Source: Vibrio penaeicida
Lineage (GTDB): Bacteria > Pseudomonadota > Gammaproteobacteria > Enterobacterales > Vibrionaceae
Length of the DNA: 64,000 nucleotides
Reading direction: 5' to 3'
Assembly: GCF_030689305.1 (NCBI RefSeq)
Contig: NZ_JAUYVM010000001.1
Location: 658,020 to 722,019, forward strand
Position 1 is the first letter of the stretch, and the number at the start of each line of letters is the position of its first letter. Positions 26,544 to 36,424 of this stretch are shown here, piece by piece. The notes beneath the pieces were generated by a model. The model was not told the DNA's origin, made no database searches, and worked only from the letters and a program-made list of their open reading frames with translations. Position numbers and translations under genes: made by a program.

Positions 26544-27647
26544 CTATTCACGCTTTTCGGGAGGCTGTGCCCATGGCGATTGTGTAGGTGACGCTTCTAA
26601 TCCTAACTTCCACACTCGACCAAAGTGCCTATAGTGGCCAGCCTGAGTTCCGGCTCTTGGTCCCATACCGTGATAGAGATCGAGGTGGTTCTGTTTTACT
26701 GCACCGCCCGTATCCAACACAATCAGCAGCCTCAACTCATGCGCACCACTGAACGTACCATCCGCATTAAGTAGAGGTACTTCTGCCAAAATAGGGGTTC
26801 CCATAGGGAACAAACGTCTATCACCTGCGACAGACGCCATAGGTAGCAGTGGAATACCAGCAGTTCCCGTCACCGGAGCCGCCTTTCTAGGTTCAAAGAA
26901 AACGTAAGATGGATTTTGTTCCAGTAGCTCGCGAACAACCTCTTCTTCTTGTGCTAATACCCACTCTTTAATGGCTTTCAGCGACATTTTCTCACGAGGT
27001 ACTTGGTTTCGTTCAATCAAAACCTTACCAATACTCACATAGGGGTGGCCATTTTTTCCGCTATAAGCAAAGTATTCTAATGTGTCATCGTCTTCAAAAT
27101 GTACAAAACCACTGCCCTGAACTTCCATAATAAACGGGTCAATCATATTGGCAGCGTAACCAAGCTCTAACCCCAATCCATTTAATGCTCCGTCATTTAT
27201 TTCTGCACGAGTCGGACACTGACCATGACATTCAGGCATTTTGTAAACAGGGTAACGGAACGTGTCGTTAGGCTGGTGCCTAAGCTCTATGACAGGAGAA
27301 AAATAGCCCGTAAACAATACATTACCTTGGCTGTCTCCCCCACCAAGCTGCGCAGACTGAATCCCGTAATTTGCGAGCTCACTTGGTTCACCGCTATTGA
27401 GCGCCCAAACTGAAAGCTGTTCATACAAAGATTGATAAGTACGTGCCATCGAAGGAGATTTGGATAAAACAGCGTCTGCCTGAGCATCAAACGTAAGAAA
27501 GTTTCGGGGCTTGTTCGACTCGATTTGAGCGGTTTGATTCAATGGCGATGAGAATTCACCGTCAAGGTATTGCTGACCGCGTTTTTTAGGTGCAGCACAC
27601 CCAACAAGAACCAACGCGATACCAAAGCAAAGAAATTTTTTAAACAC
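26544..27647 (-). CDS. mltA: Membrane-bound lytic murein transglycosylase A
   Basis: 367 residues. A lipoprotein signal ends in the lipobox LVGCAA (Cys16). The MltA domain has VLFTGYFSPVIELRHQ, MIDPFIMEVQGSG and FAYSGKNGHPYVSIG, and the C-terminal 3D domain has LLIVLDTGGAVKQNHLDLY, containing the catalytic aspartate. It cleaves glycan strands to 1,6-anhydromuropeptides, which the AmpG-like permease at 16.8 kb could recycle. In E. coli amiC follows mltA before argA; here a small unrelated gene takes that place. Confidence 0.94.
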   Translation of the reverse strand: MFKKFLCFGIALVLVGCAAPKKRGQQYLDGEFSSPLNQTAQIESNKPRNFLTFDAQADAVLSKSPSMARTYQSLYEQLSVWALNSGEPSELANYGIQSAQLGGGDSQGNVLFTGYFSPVIELRHQPNDTFRYPVYKMPECHGQCPTRAEINDGALNGLGLELGYAANMIDPFIMEVQGSGFVHFEDDDTLEYFAYSGKNGHPYVSIGKVLIERNQVPREKMSLKAIKEWVLAQEEEVVRELLEQNPSYVFFEPRKAAPVTGTAGIPLLPMASVAGDRRLFPMGTPILAEVPLLNADGTFSGAHELRLLIVLDTGGAVKQNHLDLYHGMGPRAGTQAGHYRHFGRVWKLGLEASPTQSPWAQPPEKRE

Positions 27648-27728
27648 AAAGACATCCAGACAAAATGATTTGTATCAGCATGGCAAAATATGACGCCATC
27701 AGCAACACAAGTCACCCTATTGAGATAC

Positions 27729-28163
27729 CTAGTTGCTTGAATTTAAGACAGCTGGAGGTGTTGTATTCAAAAATATGGATTCATAGTGTTCAGGGCGGAG
27801 TCGGCGCATTCTATTGAAACTTTCAGAAATCACGAGAAACTCATGCTCAACGCCACCGCTTTCGAATTCCAATTCAGAGCCATTAAAACTGAATTTAGAC
27901 GTTAGCATACGCCCGTCACGGTATATGCCTTCGGGTTTAATGGTATAAGAGTCTGACATGTAAGGGGCAACGTGTTGTTCAACCCAATGACCATAGATTT
28001 TCTTTTTGAGGTCTTGTTGTTGTGCCTGGTAGTCACCGAGAACATGGTACAACGTTATACCTATACCAATCGCTACAGTAGCAACCAACAATAATGCACG
28101 TACATAATACGACACATCTCGACGCGAACTTCCCCGTAAAACCTTGCTCACTTCACCACTCAT
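27729..28163 (-). CDS. Small single-span membrane protein, DUF2850-like
   Basis: 144 residues. A basic N-terminus is followed by one membrane helix (about 22-44, ALLLVATVAIGIGITLYHVL). The C-terminal domain has KIYGHWVEQHVAPYMSDSY, IYRDGRML and a beta-rich end. The pattern (short cytoplasmic tail, helix, Y-G-x-W segment, small lipocalin-like beta domain) resembles the Vibrio DUF2850 family; this is from memory and tentative. Function unknown. It lies between mltA and argA with a 328-bp divergent region toward argA. Confidence 0.6.
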   Translation of the reverse strand: MSGEVSKVLRGSSRRDVSYYVRALLLVATVAIGIGITLYHVLGDYQAQQQDLKKKIYGHWVEQHVAPYMSDSYTIKPEGIYRDGRMLTSKFSFNGSELEFESGGVEHEFLVISESFNRMRRLRPEHYESIFLNTTPPAVLNSSN

Positions 28164-28490
28164 ACATCTAACATCTCATAACGTGTGCCAAGAATTACAG
28201 GTGTGCACTTACTTGTCTACATCAGTCCGAAACTAAATCAAACGGTTTATGTATCAACACATGTCTATTATCAACAAATGTCCATTATCAAAATTTTGAC
28301 AATTTCATAGTAAGCGCAGTTGCTGCTGACTTTTCACTCAGTTTAAAGCATAGTCTATATGAATTCGCAGTGCATGGTTCATTATTTGGCACAGTTCCAA
28401 ATTTTTGATTGAACAAAAAGAAATTTGGCGTCAATATACAGAAATAAATAGTCATAAAATCAGCATAAATAGTCACGGATAGATTAAATA
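28164..28490. promoter_or_regulatory. Divergent region between the DUF2850-like gene and argA
   Basis: 327 bp without a gene. TATGAATTCGCAGTGCAT at 28358-28375 is a weak match to half of an ArgR box (TGAAT), and short repeats of ATAAATAGTCA occur at 28445-28475. An ArgR site is expected for argA, but I cannot place a convincing pair of boxes. Confidence 0.3.
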
Positions 28491-29822
28491 GTGAAGATAA
28501 GAAGTACAGCACTGGTAAAAGGGTTTAGACAATCCGCCCCTTATGTAAACGCTCACCGCGGAAAAATCATGGTGATAATGCTGGGTGGAGAAGCATTCGA
28601 AGATCAGAATTTTGGCAACATAATTAACGATATCGCACTGCTACATAGCTTAGGGGTAAAGATCGTGTTAGTGCACGGTGCTCGTCCTCAAATTAACCAG
28701 TTGCTCGACAAACAAGAACATCGCACTCCTTATCACAAAGGTATTCGTGTTACCGATGAAAACGCCTTAAGCGTTGTTATGCAAGCCGCTGGGCAGTTAC
28801 AGCTCGCCATTACCGCTCGGCTTTCAATGAGCTTGAATAATACCCCGATGGCCGGCACTCAGTTGAACGTGGCTAGCGGAAACTTTATCGTCGCACAGCC
28901 TATTGGTGTCGACGATGGCATCGACTATTGCCACAGCGGTCGTATTCGCCGCATCGATACCGAAGGCATTTACAGAACACTTCAGCAGGGATCTATTGTT
29001 CTTCTGGGTCCTATTGGATCGTCCGTTACAGGGGAAAGCTTTAACTTACTTTCAGAAGAAGTGGCGACGCAAGTCGCCATCAAACTCAATGCCGATAAGT
29101 TGATTGGTTTCAGTTCGGAGCAAGGCATTACAGACGACGAAGGCAATGTCATAGCAGAACTCTTCCCTGCGGGTGCCCAAGAAATACTTCAACAACGCAC
29201 TTCCGATTCGGATGAAGGGCAGAGAGGATCGATTCGCTTCCTTAAGGCTGCTATCGCTGCATGCCGAGCTGGCGTTCCAAGAAGCCACTTAGTCAGTTAC
29301 AAGCTTGATGGTGCCATTCTGCAAGAGCTATTCTCACTCGATGGTATCGGAACCCAGATAGTCATGGCCAGCGCAGAGCAAGTTCGCAGTGCTGATATTG
29401 ATGATATTGGCGGGATTCTAGACTTGATTCGCCCTCTGGAAGAGCAAGGTATATTGGTTCGCCGATCACGTGAGCAACTGGAACAAGAGATCCACCAATT
29501 TACGATCATCGAGAAAGACGGCATGATCATTGGCTGTGCCGCTCTGTATCCGTTTCTTGAGGACCAAACGGGTGAAATGGCCTGCGTGGCTATACACCCC
29601 GATTATCGCGATGGTAACCGCGGTGTTCACTTACTTAAACACATATACAATCAAGCGAAAACGATGGGGCTAGAGAATTTGTTTGTGCTCACCACGCGAA
29701 GCATTCACTGGTTTAGAGAGCAAGGGTTTACCGAAGTCGGCATAGGCGCGTTGCCTGGAGAGAAGCAAGATTTATATAACTACCAGAGACGTTCTAAGAT
29801 TTTACAACTCCAAGTCATTTAA
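28491..29822 (+). CDS. argA: N-acetylglutamate synthase (amino-acid N-acetyltransferase)
   Basis: 443 residues from GTG 28491, the same length as E. coli ArgA, and the N-terminus aligns ([15 protein letters not shown]). The amino-acid-kinase-like domain (about 20-270) has [19 protein letters not shown] and [13 protein letters not shown], and the GNAT domain (about 295-430) has [10 protein letters not shown] and [20 protein letters not shown]. It makes the first intermediate of arginine synthesis and is feedback-inhibited by arginine through the kinase-like domain. It lies upstream of recD as in E. coli. Confidence 0.95.
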   Translation: MKIRSTALVKGFRQSAPYVNAHRGKIMVIMLGGEAFEDQNFGNIINDIALLHSLGVKIVLVHGARPQINQLLDKQEHRTPYHKGIRVTDENALSVVMQAAGQLQLAITARLSMSLNNTPMAGTQLNVASGNFIVAQPIGVDDGIDYCHSGRIRRIDTEGIYRTLQQGSIVLLGPIGSSVTGESFNLLSEEVATQVAIKLNADKLIGFSSEQGITDDEGNVIAELFPAGAQEILQQRTSDSDEGQRGSIRFLKAAIAACRAGVPRSHLVSYKLDGAILQELFSLDGIGTQIVMASAEQVRSADIDDIGGILDLIRPLEEQGILVRRSREQLEQEIHQFTIIEKDGMIIGCAALYPFLEDQTGEMACVAIHPDYRDGNRGVHLLKHIYNQAKTMGLENLFVLTTRSIHWFREQGFTEVGIGALPGEKQDLYNYQRRSKILQLQVI

Positions 29823-29928
29823 TAGAACCTCGTTCCAATTAATTTCATTCATAAGCAACTGATTTATAATTAATTGCTAAAAAAAACCGCAAATCGGTTA
29901 AAAATTGACTTTTCATATCACATTCTGC

Positions 29929-29968
29929 TGGTACAATCCCCGCCACTGGAGAGCCATGCTTTCCAGTG
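29929..29968 (+). promoter_or_regulatory. Extended -10 promoter and leader hairpin
   Basis: TGGTACAAT (29929-29937) is an extended -10 element followed by a C/G-rich discriminator (CCCCGCC). The expected transcript starts near 29944 with a stem CACTGGA / TCCAGTG (29944-29950 and 29962-29968). A TTGACT at 29905 is 21 bp from the -10, too far for a normal -35. The leader would be about 150 nt before the 94-aa ORF. Confidence 0.45.
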
Positions 29969-30091
29969 CCAATTTCAGTTGAATCATTCTGTTTTACCTT
30001 TTAGTTTGCTTTATCGCCTATCAAAAGGTTTTAAACATCAACGTCAAGAATGTTCACTGCCACATGGAGGTTCACTCTAATACGGAGTCAA

Positions 30092-30376
30092 ATGCTAGGA
30101 AGCGAGAGTCCACAACTTGCGAGCATAAACTCAATGAGAACCATTATTTGCAACTCGGCCCAAAGCTTTTGGGATATGGCTGACAACCAGTTTTTGGATG
30201 GCAGAGAAGTACACTGCGTTTTTCCAGTAAACGACAGCATGAAACGTTACATAATGTCTTATCAAAATCGTTGTAACATAAGAAACATCTCATTTTCGGA
30301 AGTATTCAGTACGAAAATAGATGAAAACAGCAGCGTCAAAGACGTTTTCAAATTCCTAGCACTTGCCGAAGTTTAG
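30092..30376 (+). CDS. Unknown 94-residue protein
   Basis: 94 residues from the ATG at 30092, which has an ACGGAG ribosome site 4 bases upstream; a longer frame from 30050 lacks one. No signal peptide or membrane helix. It contains three cysteines (IICNS, VHCVF, NRCNI), a DSMKRYIMSYQ helix and a probable C-terminal helix (VKDVFKFLALAEV). I do not recognise the family. It lies between argA and the recD end, with its own likely promoter and leader and a weak hairpin downstream (30404-30421). Confidence 0.65.
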   Translation: MLGSESPQLASINSMRTIICNSAQSFWDMADNQFLDGREVHCVFPVNDSMKRYIMSYQNRCNIRNISFSEVFSTKIDENSSVKDVFKFLALAEV

Positions 30377-30403
30377 GATTTGCAGACCTTAGAAATTTGA
30401 TGG

Positions 30404-30421
30404 TCCACCAAGGACGGTGGA
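30404..30421. terminator. Weak hairpin between the 94-aa ORF and recD
   Basis: TCCACC and GGTGGA form a 6-bp stem with loop AAGGAC; T/A-rich flanks are poor. It may end the 94-aa ORF or recD transcript. Confidence 0.35.
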
Positions 30422-30462
30422 GCCAAAAATTCAATCACACTTTCAAACTGTATCTAGCGCCC

Positions 30463-32574
30463 TTACTTATCCAATCGCCCAGCTAACCCACTTGCACGTA
30501 ATGTTTTCACTTTTACCCCTCGATTCATCACATTTCGCTCACCAAACAGATCCAGCCTCTTCTTAGCTCGCGTAATACCGGTATAAATCAACTCTCGCGT
30601 TAAAATAGGGCTAAAGCTTGGCGGCAATACCATGATCGTATGTTCAAACTCACTCCCTTGAGATTTATGAATGGTCATGGCATACGCCGTTTCGTGCTCG
30701 GGGACTCGACTTGGAAGCACACCTTTCACTGTGCCATCGGGTAATTCAAAGTACACCCTAAGTCTTGGCACTTCTTCAGACTCATCCAGCATACAAATTC
30801 CAATATCACCATTGTAAAGCCCAAGTGCATGATCATTACGCGTGACCATGACCGGTCTGCCTGGATACCAAACATCATCGGTGGTAGGCAACTTATTCTG
30901 TTTTCTAAGGCTCTGCTCTATTCGATGATTCAAGCCGACAAGCCCAAAATCACCTTCACGGATAGCACATAGTAGCCGGCATTCTGAAAACAGTTTTAAC
31001 ACCTGCTTTGCTTTCGCACTGGGTAATTCGTCCAATGAAACTTTGCGGTTGGCCTCTTGCAAATAAGGGGCATAACCTGCTGTAACCATTTTCAGCATCT
31101 GCTGATAGGTGTCTTTATCCAAGTCATGGTGGGCAATATCACCAAACCCTTGCTCCCAAACTTTTTCGACTCGGATGGGATGGCCTGAATTGATCGCTTT
31201 AGCCAACTGCCCTATGCCAGAACGGGCATCAAAACGGTAGCTTTTTTGCAACATACACAAGCAATCCACGATGGGTGGGGCTGACGTAGAATGTTGGCGG
31301 CTCACTGCATCGTAACCAGTTAACGTAGCGATTTGTTGGCTTTGCGCTGGGCTCATGAACTGATCACTAAAATCACAGATATCGCCTAGCACTGCGCCTG
31401 CCTCCACAGAAGCAAGCTGATCTTTATCGCCAAGTAAAATTAGCCTAGCGTTCGGTGGCATCGCGTCCACCAGCTTATACATCATAGACAGGTCAACCAT
31501 TGAAGCTTCATCGACAACCAAAATGTCGAGATGCAATGGGTTGTCTTTATGATGTCGGAACTCTGCTCGCCCGGGGATCGCACCGAGTAAACGGTGAATC
31601 GTGCTCGAATCGGTTGGGATTTGGTCGCGAATGCTCGGTTCTATTGGCAGACCTTCTACTGCTTTACCAATGGACTCGGTTAAACGAGCTGCGGCTTTAC
31701 CTGTTGGCGCAACCAGCTTAATGTCAGGCACCTCACCTAAGTCACTTCCCTGCTGAACCAATGCTGCCAACAATTTAGCGACCGTTGTGGTTTTTCCTGT
31801 TCCTGGTCCACCAGAAATCACAGCAAAGCGTCTGGTAAGCGCGACAGCAGCAGCTACTTTTTGCCAATTTAAGCAGGCAGATTGTGGTACTAAGGCATCC
31901 AGACTGCTTAAGTCCGTCACTTTTTTCGCACTCACCAAAACGTTGTCAATCGCGTTCCAGTCCAATGTTTCCGGCGCGACGATATCTAGGTGATCGCATA
32001 CCCACTGCTGTCGCATGACCTGATGGCTTTGTTCTGAATACACTATTGTTGAGAACAAGTATTGGTAGCTGCGAGCAAACAAATGATCTAGCGTTGTTTT
32101 TAGGCGAGTCGCTTGAGCAGGCTCTAAAACAATGGGCGACATCAAATCGCGCAGCGTCTGACTGAGCACCACCTCGTAATGCCAATAGCGGTGCAGATAC
32201 AATTTCGCACCATCCAGAATTAAAGGTTTGGATTCACCGTTTCGCCCGACGACTGGAGAGCTCTCCAACTCTTTTTCCCAATCAATGCCCTTGAGTTTTT
32301 CTTGTAATAATTGTGCTTGCTCGCCATAAAGGCCAAGGCAAGCCGCAATATCTACTCTGTCCATTGGCACACAAATATGCCCTTTTCCTAATTCAGAACT
32401 GGCTACCCCTGCAATAAAAGGCACGGAAAGATTCGAATCTGGCTGTTGAGAAGCAATAAATCGAGCGAATTGGTAATCCAGCTGTCGAACTGCCCCTTGA
32501 ACGGCAAGCTGCTGCATGACATTGAGTAAATCGGTTGTAGGCATGTCGGAGTTTACTGGCTGAGAATCAGACAT
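30463..32574 (-). CDS. recD: Exodeoxyribonuclease V alpha chain (RecD)
   Basis: 703 residues. SF1B helicase motifs are clear: Walker A VISGGPGTGKTTT (motif I), LVAPTGKAAARL (Ia), LVVDEASMVDLSMM (II), LLGDKDQLASVEAG (III) and, near the C-terminus, YAMTIHKSQGSEFEH (V) and YTGITRAKKRL (VI). RecD is the fast 5'-3' motor of RecBCD, which repairs double-strand breaks and degrades foreign linear DNA. Its start overlaps the end of recB by 8 bp, so the two are coupled. Length is slightly longer than E. coli RecD (608). Confidence 0.96.
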   Translation of the reverse strand: MSDSQPVNSDMPTTDLLNVMQQLAVQGAVRQLDYQFARFIASQQPDSNLSVPFIAGVASSELGKGHICVPMDRVDIAACLGLYGEQAQLLQEKLKGIDWEKELESSPVVGRNGESKPLILDGAKLYLHRYWHYEVVLSQTLRDLMSPIVLEPAQATRLKTTLDHLFARSYQYLFSTIVYSEQSHQVMRQQWVCDHLDIVAPETLDWNAIDNVLVSAKKVTDLSSLDALVPQSACLNWQKVAAAVALTRRFAVISGGPGTGKTTTVAKLLAALVQQGSDLGEVPDIKLVAPTGKAAARLTESIGKAVEGLPIEPSIRDQIPTDSSTIHRLLGAIPGRAEFRHHKDNPLHLDILVVDEASMVDLSMMYKLVDAMPPNARLILLGDKDQLASVEAGAVLGDICDFSDQFMSPAQSQQIATLTGYDAVSRQHSTSAPPIVDCLCMLQKSYRFDARSGIGQLAKAINSGHPIRVEKVWEQGFGDIAHHDLDKDTYQQMLKMVTAGYAPYLQEANRKVSLDELPSAKAKQVLKLFSECRLLCAIREGDFGLVGLNHRIEQSLRKQNKLPTTDDVWYPGRPVMVTRNDHALGLYNGDIGICMLDESEEVPRLRVYFELPDGTVKGVLPSRVPEHETAYAMTIHKSQGSEFEHTIMVLPPSFSPILTRELIYTGITRAKKRLDLFGERNVMNRGVKVKTLRASGLAGRLDK

Positions 32575-35500
32575 CTAATGCTTCTCCATCAATGAGCTTA
32601 TCGAACTGTTCCAAAAAGGCTTGGGAAGGTTTCGCTGAAAAGATCCCGTTATTCGATTGCCCATCCACACCTCGTAAGAAAAGATAATACACACCACCGA
32701 AGTGCTGTTCATAGTCATATTGTGCTAGCCGACTTTTTAGGAAGCGGTGCAGTGCCAACGCGTAAATTTGATATTGTAAATCGTATCGATGATCCGCCAT
32801 CGCACGCGCCAAATTCTCACCATGGTAGTCAGCAACTGAATCGCCTAAGTGGTTCGATTTCCAGTCAAGGACATAGTACTTTCCGTTGTGCTCAAACACG
32901 AGATCGATAAAGCCCTTCAACATGCCTTTTAAGCGATGAAAACCTAGATCGCCAGCCTGCTTAGAAAGCGGATCATGTTGGTGAGCCAACTGGTTAAACG
33001 TTGGAGCGAGGAGTACATCGATGGGCAATAAGAATTCCATCTCCACCAATAATTGGCTTGGCATTTTGTTCGAAAGTTGGAGCCCTTCCCCATCCAAAGG
33101 CGTGTTAAGCACTGTATCTACCAGTAATTCCAATACGGGCTGCCATTCCGGTTCGAGCTGTTCTACTTCCATCAAATGGGTAATGGTTGCACTGTTGGCT
33201 TCACTGTGCGCAGGTTCGTTGAAAATCACCTCTTCAAATAAAGTGTGAAGAAACGTTCCCGGTCTCGCGCCTCTTGGAAAGGTAAATATGGAACGCGCGG
33301 GCGCTTCTATTAGGTGCTCTTCCTCTTCGGAAAATGAATCAATATCAAACCCCGCGATTTCAAAAGACGCATCATGTGAACCGTGCCCTGATTGCTTGAC
33401 TAACCCCGAGTAACTGCTGATTCTCCATGAGCGATCGATATCTTGCTGTAACTCGCTTGCCGTAAGGACTTCTGCCGCTTCTTTTACGGGTGTATATGGC
33501 TGTCCTTGCTGCTCAGGTGGCGTTTCAATGATCATGAAATCATGATTTGTGGTCACTTGAGCGAGGCACCCCGCTAATTCTTCTGGCGATTTTGGCTCGC
33601 CGTTTTGCACTAAATACCCAATGGCGCTTAAATGAAGCCCTGAAGGTCCTTTAGTGGCTCGCCCTTTTCGTATCGGAGTCATACCAATAAAGCAGCCATA
33701 AACCGCGCGAGTAAGCGCCACGTAAATCAAACGTAAATCTTCCGCTAATCTCTCTTTGTCGGCCAGTTCTAGAGCTTCACTGTTCTTAGTAATGTCTAAT
33801 ACGGTTTTGTCTTTCTTTGCATCGTAATACTTGCCTTCACTGGCTTCGCGGTAACTGCTAACAAAAGGAAGAAAGACCAAATCGTATTCCAAGCCTTTCG
33901 ATTTATGGATAGTGACAATTTGAACCAGATTACGCTCAGACTCCAAACGTTGGATTTGCTCATCGCTGCCCCCCGTTAAGCCGGACTGAATATCGCTGAT
34001 GGTTTCAGATAGCCAACGCAACAAACCGTGATCACTTTCCAGCGACAAACTGGCTTGCTGTAATAACTCGCCAATGTGCAGCAAATCGGTAATGGTGCGC
34101 TCTCCGTTATCTTCTTCCAGTAAGCGCTCTGCCATCGCTCGCTTTGACATAACGGAGCGAATCATTGGCATCACGCCTCGTTGCTGCCAAAGTTTCCGGT
34201 ACTCCCGAAATTCATTCACCGTGTTTTCCCACAGTGTTTCTTCGTTATTTAGGGCATCCAATTCACGAGCGTTCAAAGCGAACAAAGACGATGCCACACA
34301 AGCGCGAAGCGTTTTGTCTTGCTCCGGCGTTAGGACGGCTTGGAGCAGGCGCTGCACATCGTGCGCGACGACACTGTCGAACACACTGTCTCGGTTAGAT
34401 AAATACACACTCGCAATGCCTTGCTCGGCGAGTGCTTCCTTGACTTTTCGCCCTTCCGTGCCGGTTCGAACCAACACAGCGATATCACCAGCTTGCACGT
34501 TGTGGCGCTCTCCCCCATTTTCAAACCAAGCTTGTTGCTTGTCTGATGCAGTTAACACCGTTTGAATTTGGCTGGCTGTGGCTGACGCCATGACAGAAAG
34601 GTAATCCCCTTTCGTTACGGGCTTACCGTCTTCTTCTTCATGCAGCCAAAACCTTAGAGCTGGCTGCTTAACGCCATCCAAAAACCAATGGCTAGAATCG
34701 GCTTTCGGGCTGAACTTGACGGGTCTGAATGGAATGTCTTCATCATAAATAAAAGGGGCATCACTGAAATCGAAAATTCGGTTCACTGCCATGACCATAT
34801 CGGCACTAGAGCGCCAGTTGGTGCCGAGCGTGTAGTGATCTTGTACTTCATTACGGGCTTTAATGTAGGTAAAAATATCAGCACCACGGAACCCATAAAT
34901 CGCCTGCTTAGGATCGCCGATCATAAACAAGCCAGTTTGAGGCTGATCTACGTAAATTTGGCTGAATATCTGGTACTGAAGCGGGTCCGTATCTTGGAAT
35001 TCATCGATCATAGCCACCGGGTAAAGAGTGCGAATACGCTCAGCCAACAAATCATCTTCATCGGCATCTAAGGCGTCAGAAAGTTGCGTCAGCAAATCAT
35101 CGAACGATAACCAATTCTTTCTTTGCTTGGCTTTCGCCAACAGAACACGGCACTCTGCGATCGCGTGCGCCAAAATGGGGTCACGCAACGAAACCGACTG
35201 TGAAATAAACTCGTCTATCAAATCAAAAACTGAGTGAGTGGGTGGCTCGCCTTTAGGGGTTTTTTCGTTCAGCGTCGTCTGGCTGAATTTTTCTAGCTTA
35301 TCGGGGAAAACGTAATCCACCGTTGGGCTTGCTGCCCAAATAGTGACTTGTTCTAGCCAAGTAGGCAGCGATTTTTTGGTGTAGCTACGCTTGTTTACAT
35401 CCGAGCTTGATATCAGGTCTTGTAGATCGTCTTGTGCCGCTCGCCATTGCGCTTTGAGTTCATCGATTTTACTTAAATTCTGTTGATGCAGATCCGCAAT

Positions 35501-36190
35501 ATTTGTGGAGAGAGGCGCGACCGTCAGTTCAATGTCTGCACCCGTTAAGTGTCTGGATACATCCTTAAGCAGAGCTGAAGGTGCCCCCCAGATCTTCCCG
35601 ATCTCAGCGGCAAGGTTCATCGGTAATGGATAAAACTGCCTACGCCAATAATCTGCAACAACCTGAGCTTTGAGCTGAGTTTCGTCGGTAACAAATTCGT
35701 TATTGAACCGACTGCCTGATTCAAAGGCATTTTGAGTCAACATGCGCTGGCAAAAGCCGTGAATGGTATAGATGGCGGCTTCGTCCATCTGGCGTTCAGC
35801 CTGAAGCAATATTTTTGCGGCTTCTTTGTGATCCGAAATGGCGTTTAACAAGGGCTGGATAACGGGATCTATTTTTTTATCATTTGAAGAAGCACCACCA
35901 CGAGAAAACGCCAAACGTGCGTCGTGAATTTTAGCGCGGATACGATCTCTCAGCTCTGCCGTGGCTGCTTCTGTAAAGGTCACAACCAATATCTGATCAA
36001 CAGTCAATTGGCAGGGATGTGACGTGCCACTCTCACCATGACCAAGAAGTAGACGTAGATACAGCCCCGCAATCGTGAACGTTTTCCCTGTTCCCGCAGA
36101 GGCCTCTATTAAACGGGCACCGTGCAAGGGGAAGTCCATTGGTGACAAAACACTCGCTTGTTGAGGTTTTGAATCAGATTGGCTAGTCAT
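32567..36190 (-). CDS. recB: Exodeoxyribonuclease V beta chain (RecB)
   Basis: 1207 residues. The N-terminal SF1A helicase has RLIEASAGTGKTFTIAGLYL (motif I), VVTFTEAATAELRDRI, AMIDEFQDTDPLQYQIF (motif II) and, later, VTIHKSKGLEYDLVFLPF and RLIYVALTRA. The C-terminal nuclease domain (about 930-1207) has KGMLKGFIDLVFEHNGKYY and VLDWKSN, whose Asp and Lys are catalytic. It recognises Chi with RecC and loads RecA. It overlaps recD by 8 bp. Between recB and recC lie only 234 bp, with no ptrA. Confidence 0.97.
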   Translation of the reverse strand: MTSQSDSKPQQASVLSPMDFPLHGARLIEASAGTGKTFTIAGLYLRLLLGHGESGTSHPCQLTVDQILVVTFTEAATAELRDRIRAKIHDARLAFSRGGASSNDKKIDPVIQPLLNAISDHKEAAKILLQAERQMDEAAIYTIHGFCQRMLTQNAFESGSRFNNEFVTDETQLKAQVVADYWRRQFYPLPMNLAAEIGKIWGAPSALLKDVSRHLTGADIELTVAPLSTNIADLHQQNLSKIDELKAQWRAAQDDLQDLISSSDVNKRSYTKKSLPTWLEQVTIWAASPTVDYVFPDKLEKFSQTTLNEKTPKGEPPTHSVFDLIDEFISQSVSLRDPILAHAIAECRVLLAKAKQRKNWLSFDDLLTQLSDALDADEDDLLAERIRTLYPVAMIDEFQDTDPLQYQIFSQIYVDQPQTGLFMIGDPKQAIYGFRGADIFTYIKARNEVQDHYTLGTNWRSSADMVMAVNRIFDFSDAPFIYDEDIPFRPVKFSPKADSSHWFLDGVKQPALRFWLHEEEDGKPVTKGDYLSVMASATASQIQTVLTASDKQQAWFENGGERHNVQAGDIAVLVRTGTEGRKVKEALAEQGIASVYLSNRDSVFDSVVAHDVQRLLQAVLTPEQDKTLRACVASSLFALNARELDALNNEETLWENTVNEFREYRKLWQQRGVMPMIRSVMSKRAMAERLLEEDNGERTITDLLHIGELLQQASLSLESDHGLLRWLSETISDIQSGLTGGSDEQIQRLESERNLVQIVTIHKSKGLEYDLVFLPFVSSYREASEGKYYDAKKDKTVLDITKNSEALELADKERLAEDLRLIYVALTRAVYGCFIGMTPIRKGRATKGPSGLHLSAIGYLVQNGEPKSPEELAGCLAQVTTNHDFMIIETPPEQQGQPYTPVKEAAEVLTASELQQDIDRSWRISSYSGLVKQSGHGSHDASFEIAGFDIDSFSEEEEHLIEAPARSIFTFPRGARPGTFLHTLFEEVIFNEPAHSEANSATITHLMEVEQLEPEWQPVLELLVDTVLNTPLDGEGLQLSNKMPSQLLVEMEFLLPIDVLLAPTFNQLAHQHDPLSKQAGDLGFHRLKGMLKGFIDLVFEHNGKYYVLDWKSNHLGDSVADYHGENLARAMADHRYDLQYQIYALALHRFLKSRLAQYDYEQHFGGVYYLFLRGVDGQSNNGIFSAKPSQAFLEQFDKLIDGEALDV

Positions 36191-36424
36191 ATATCGTCGA
36201 TTCCGCCTAATAATTTGTGATCAAACACTTATTTTGCAATTTATAATTAACTTTAAAGATCAAAATAGATCAGGTTGAGACTTGCTTCACGGTTCAGGCT
36301 ACCTGCTGTGGTTAGTATCCCTGCCACAGAATTGTGGTCACCTCTGACCCTGTGGTCGTACAGCGAACGCCCTACAAATAACAATGATTTGCTGGCGACC
36401 ACCCTACACCCTTTCAAATGAAAC

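Noticed and set aside
29905..29937. Normal sigma-70 promoter TTGACT/TACAAT
   Set aside because: The spacing is 21 bp, too long; the extended -10 TGGTACAAT explains it better.
34074..34565. Long antisense ORF (163 codons) inside recB
   Set aside because: It lies opposite a conserved coding sequence and is Ser/Arg-rich, as expected for the complement of a coding frame.
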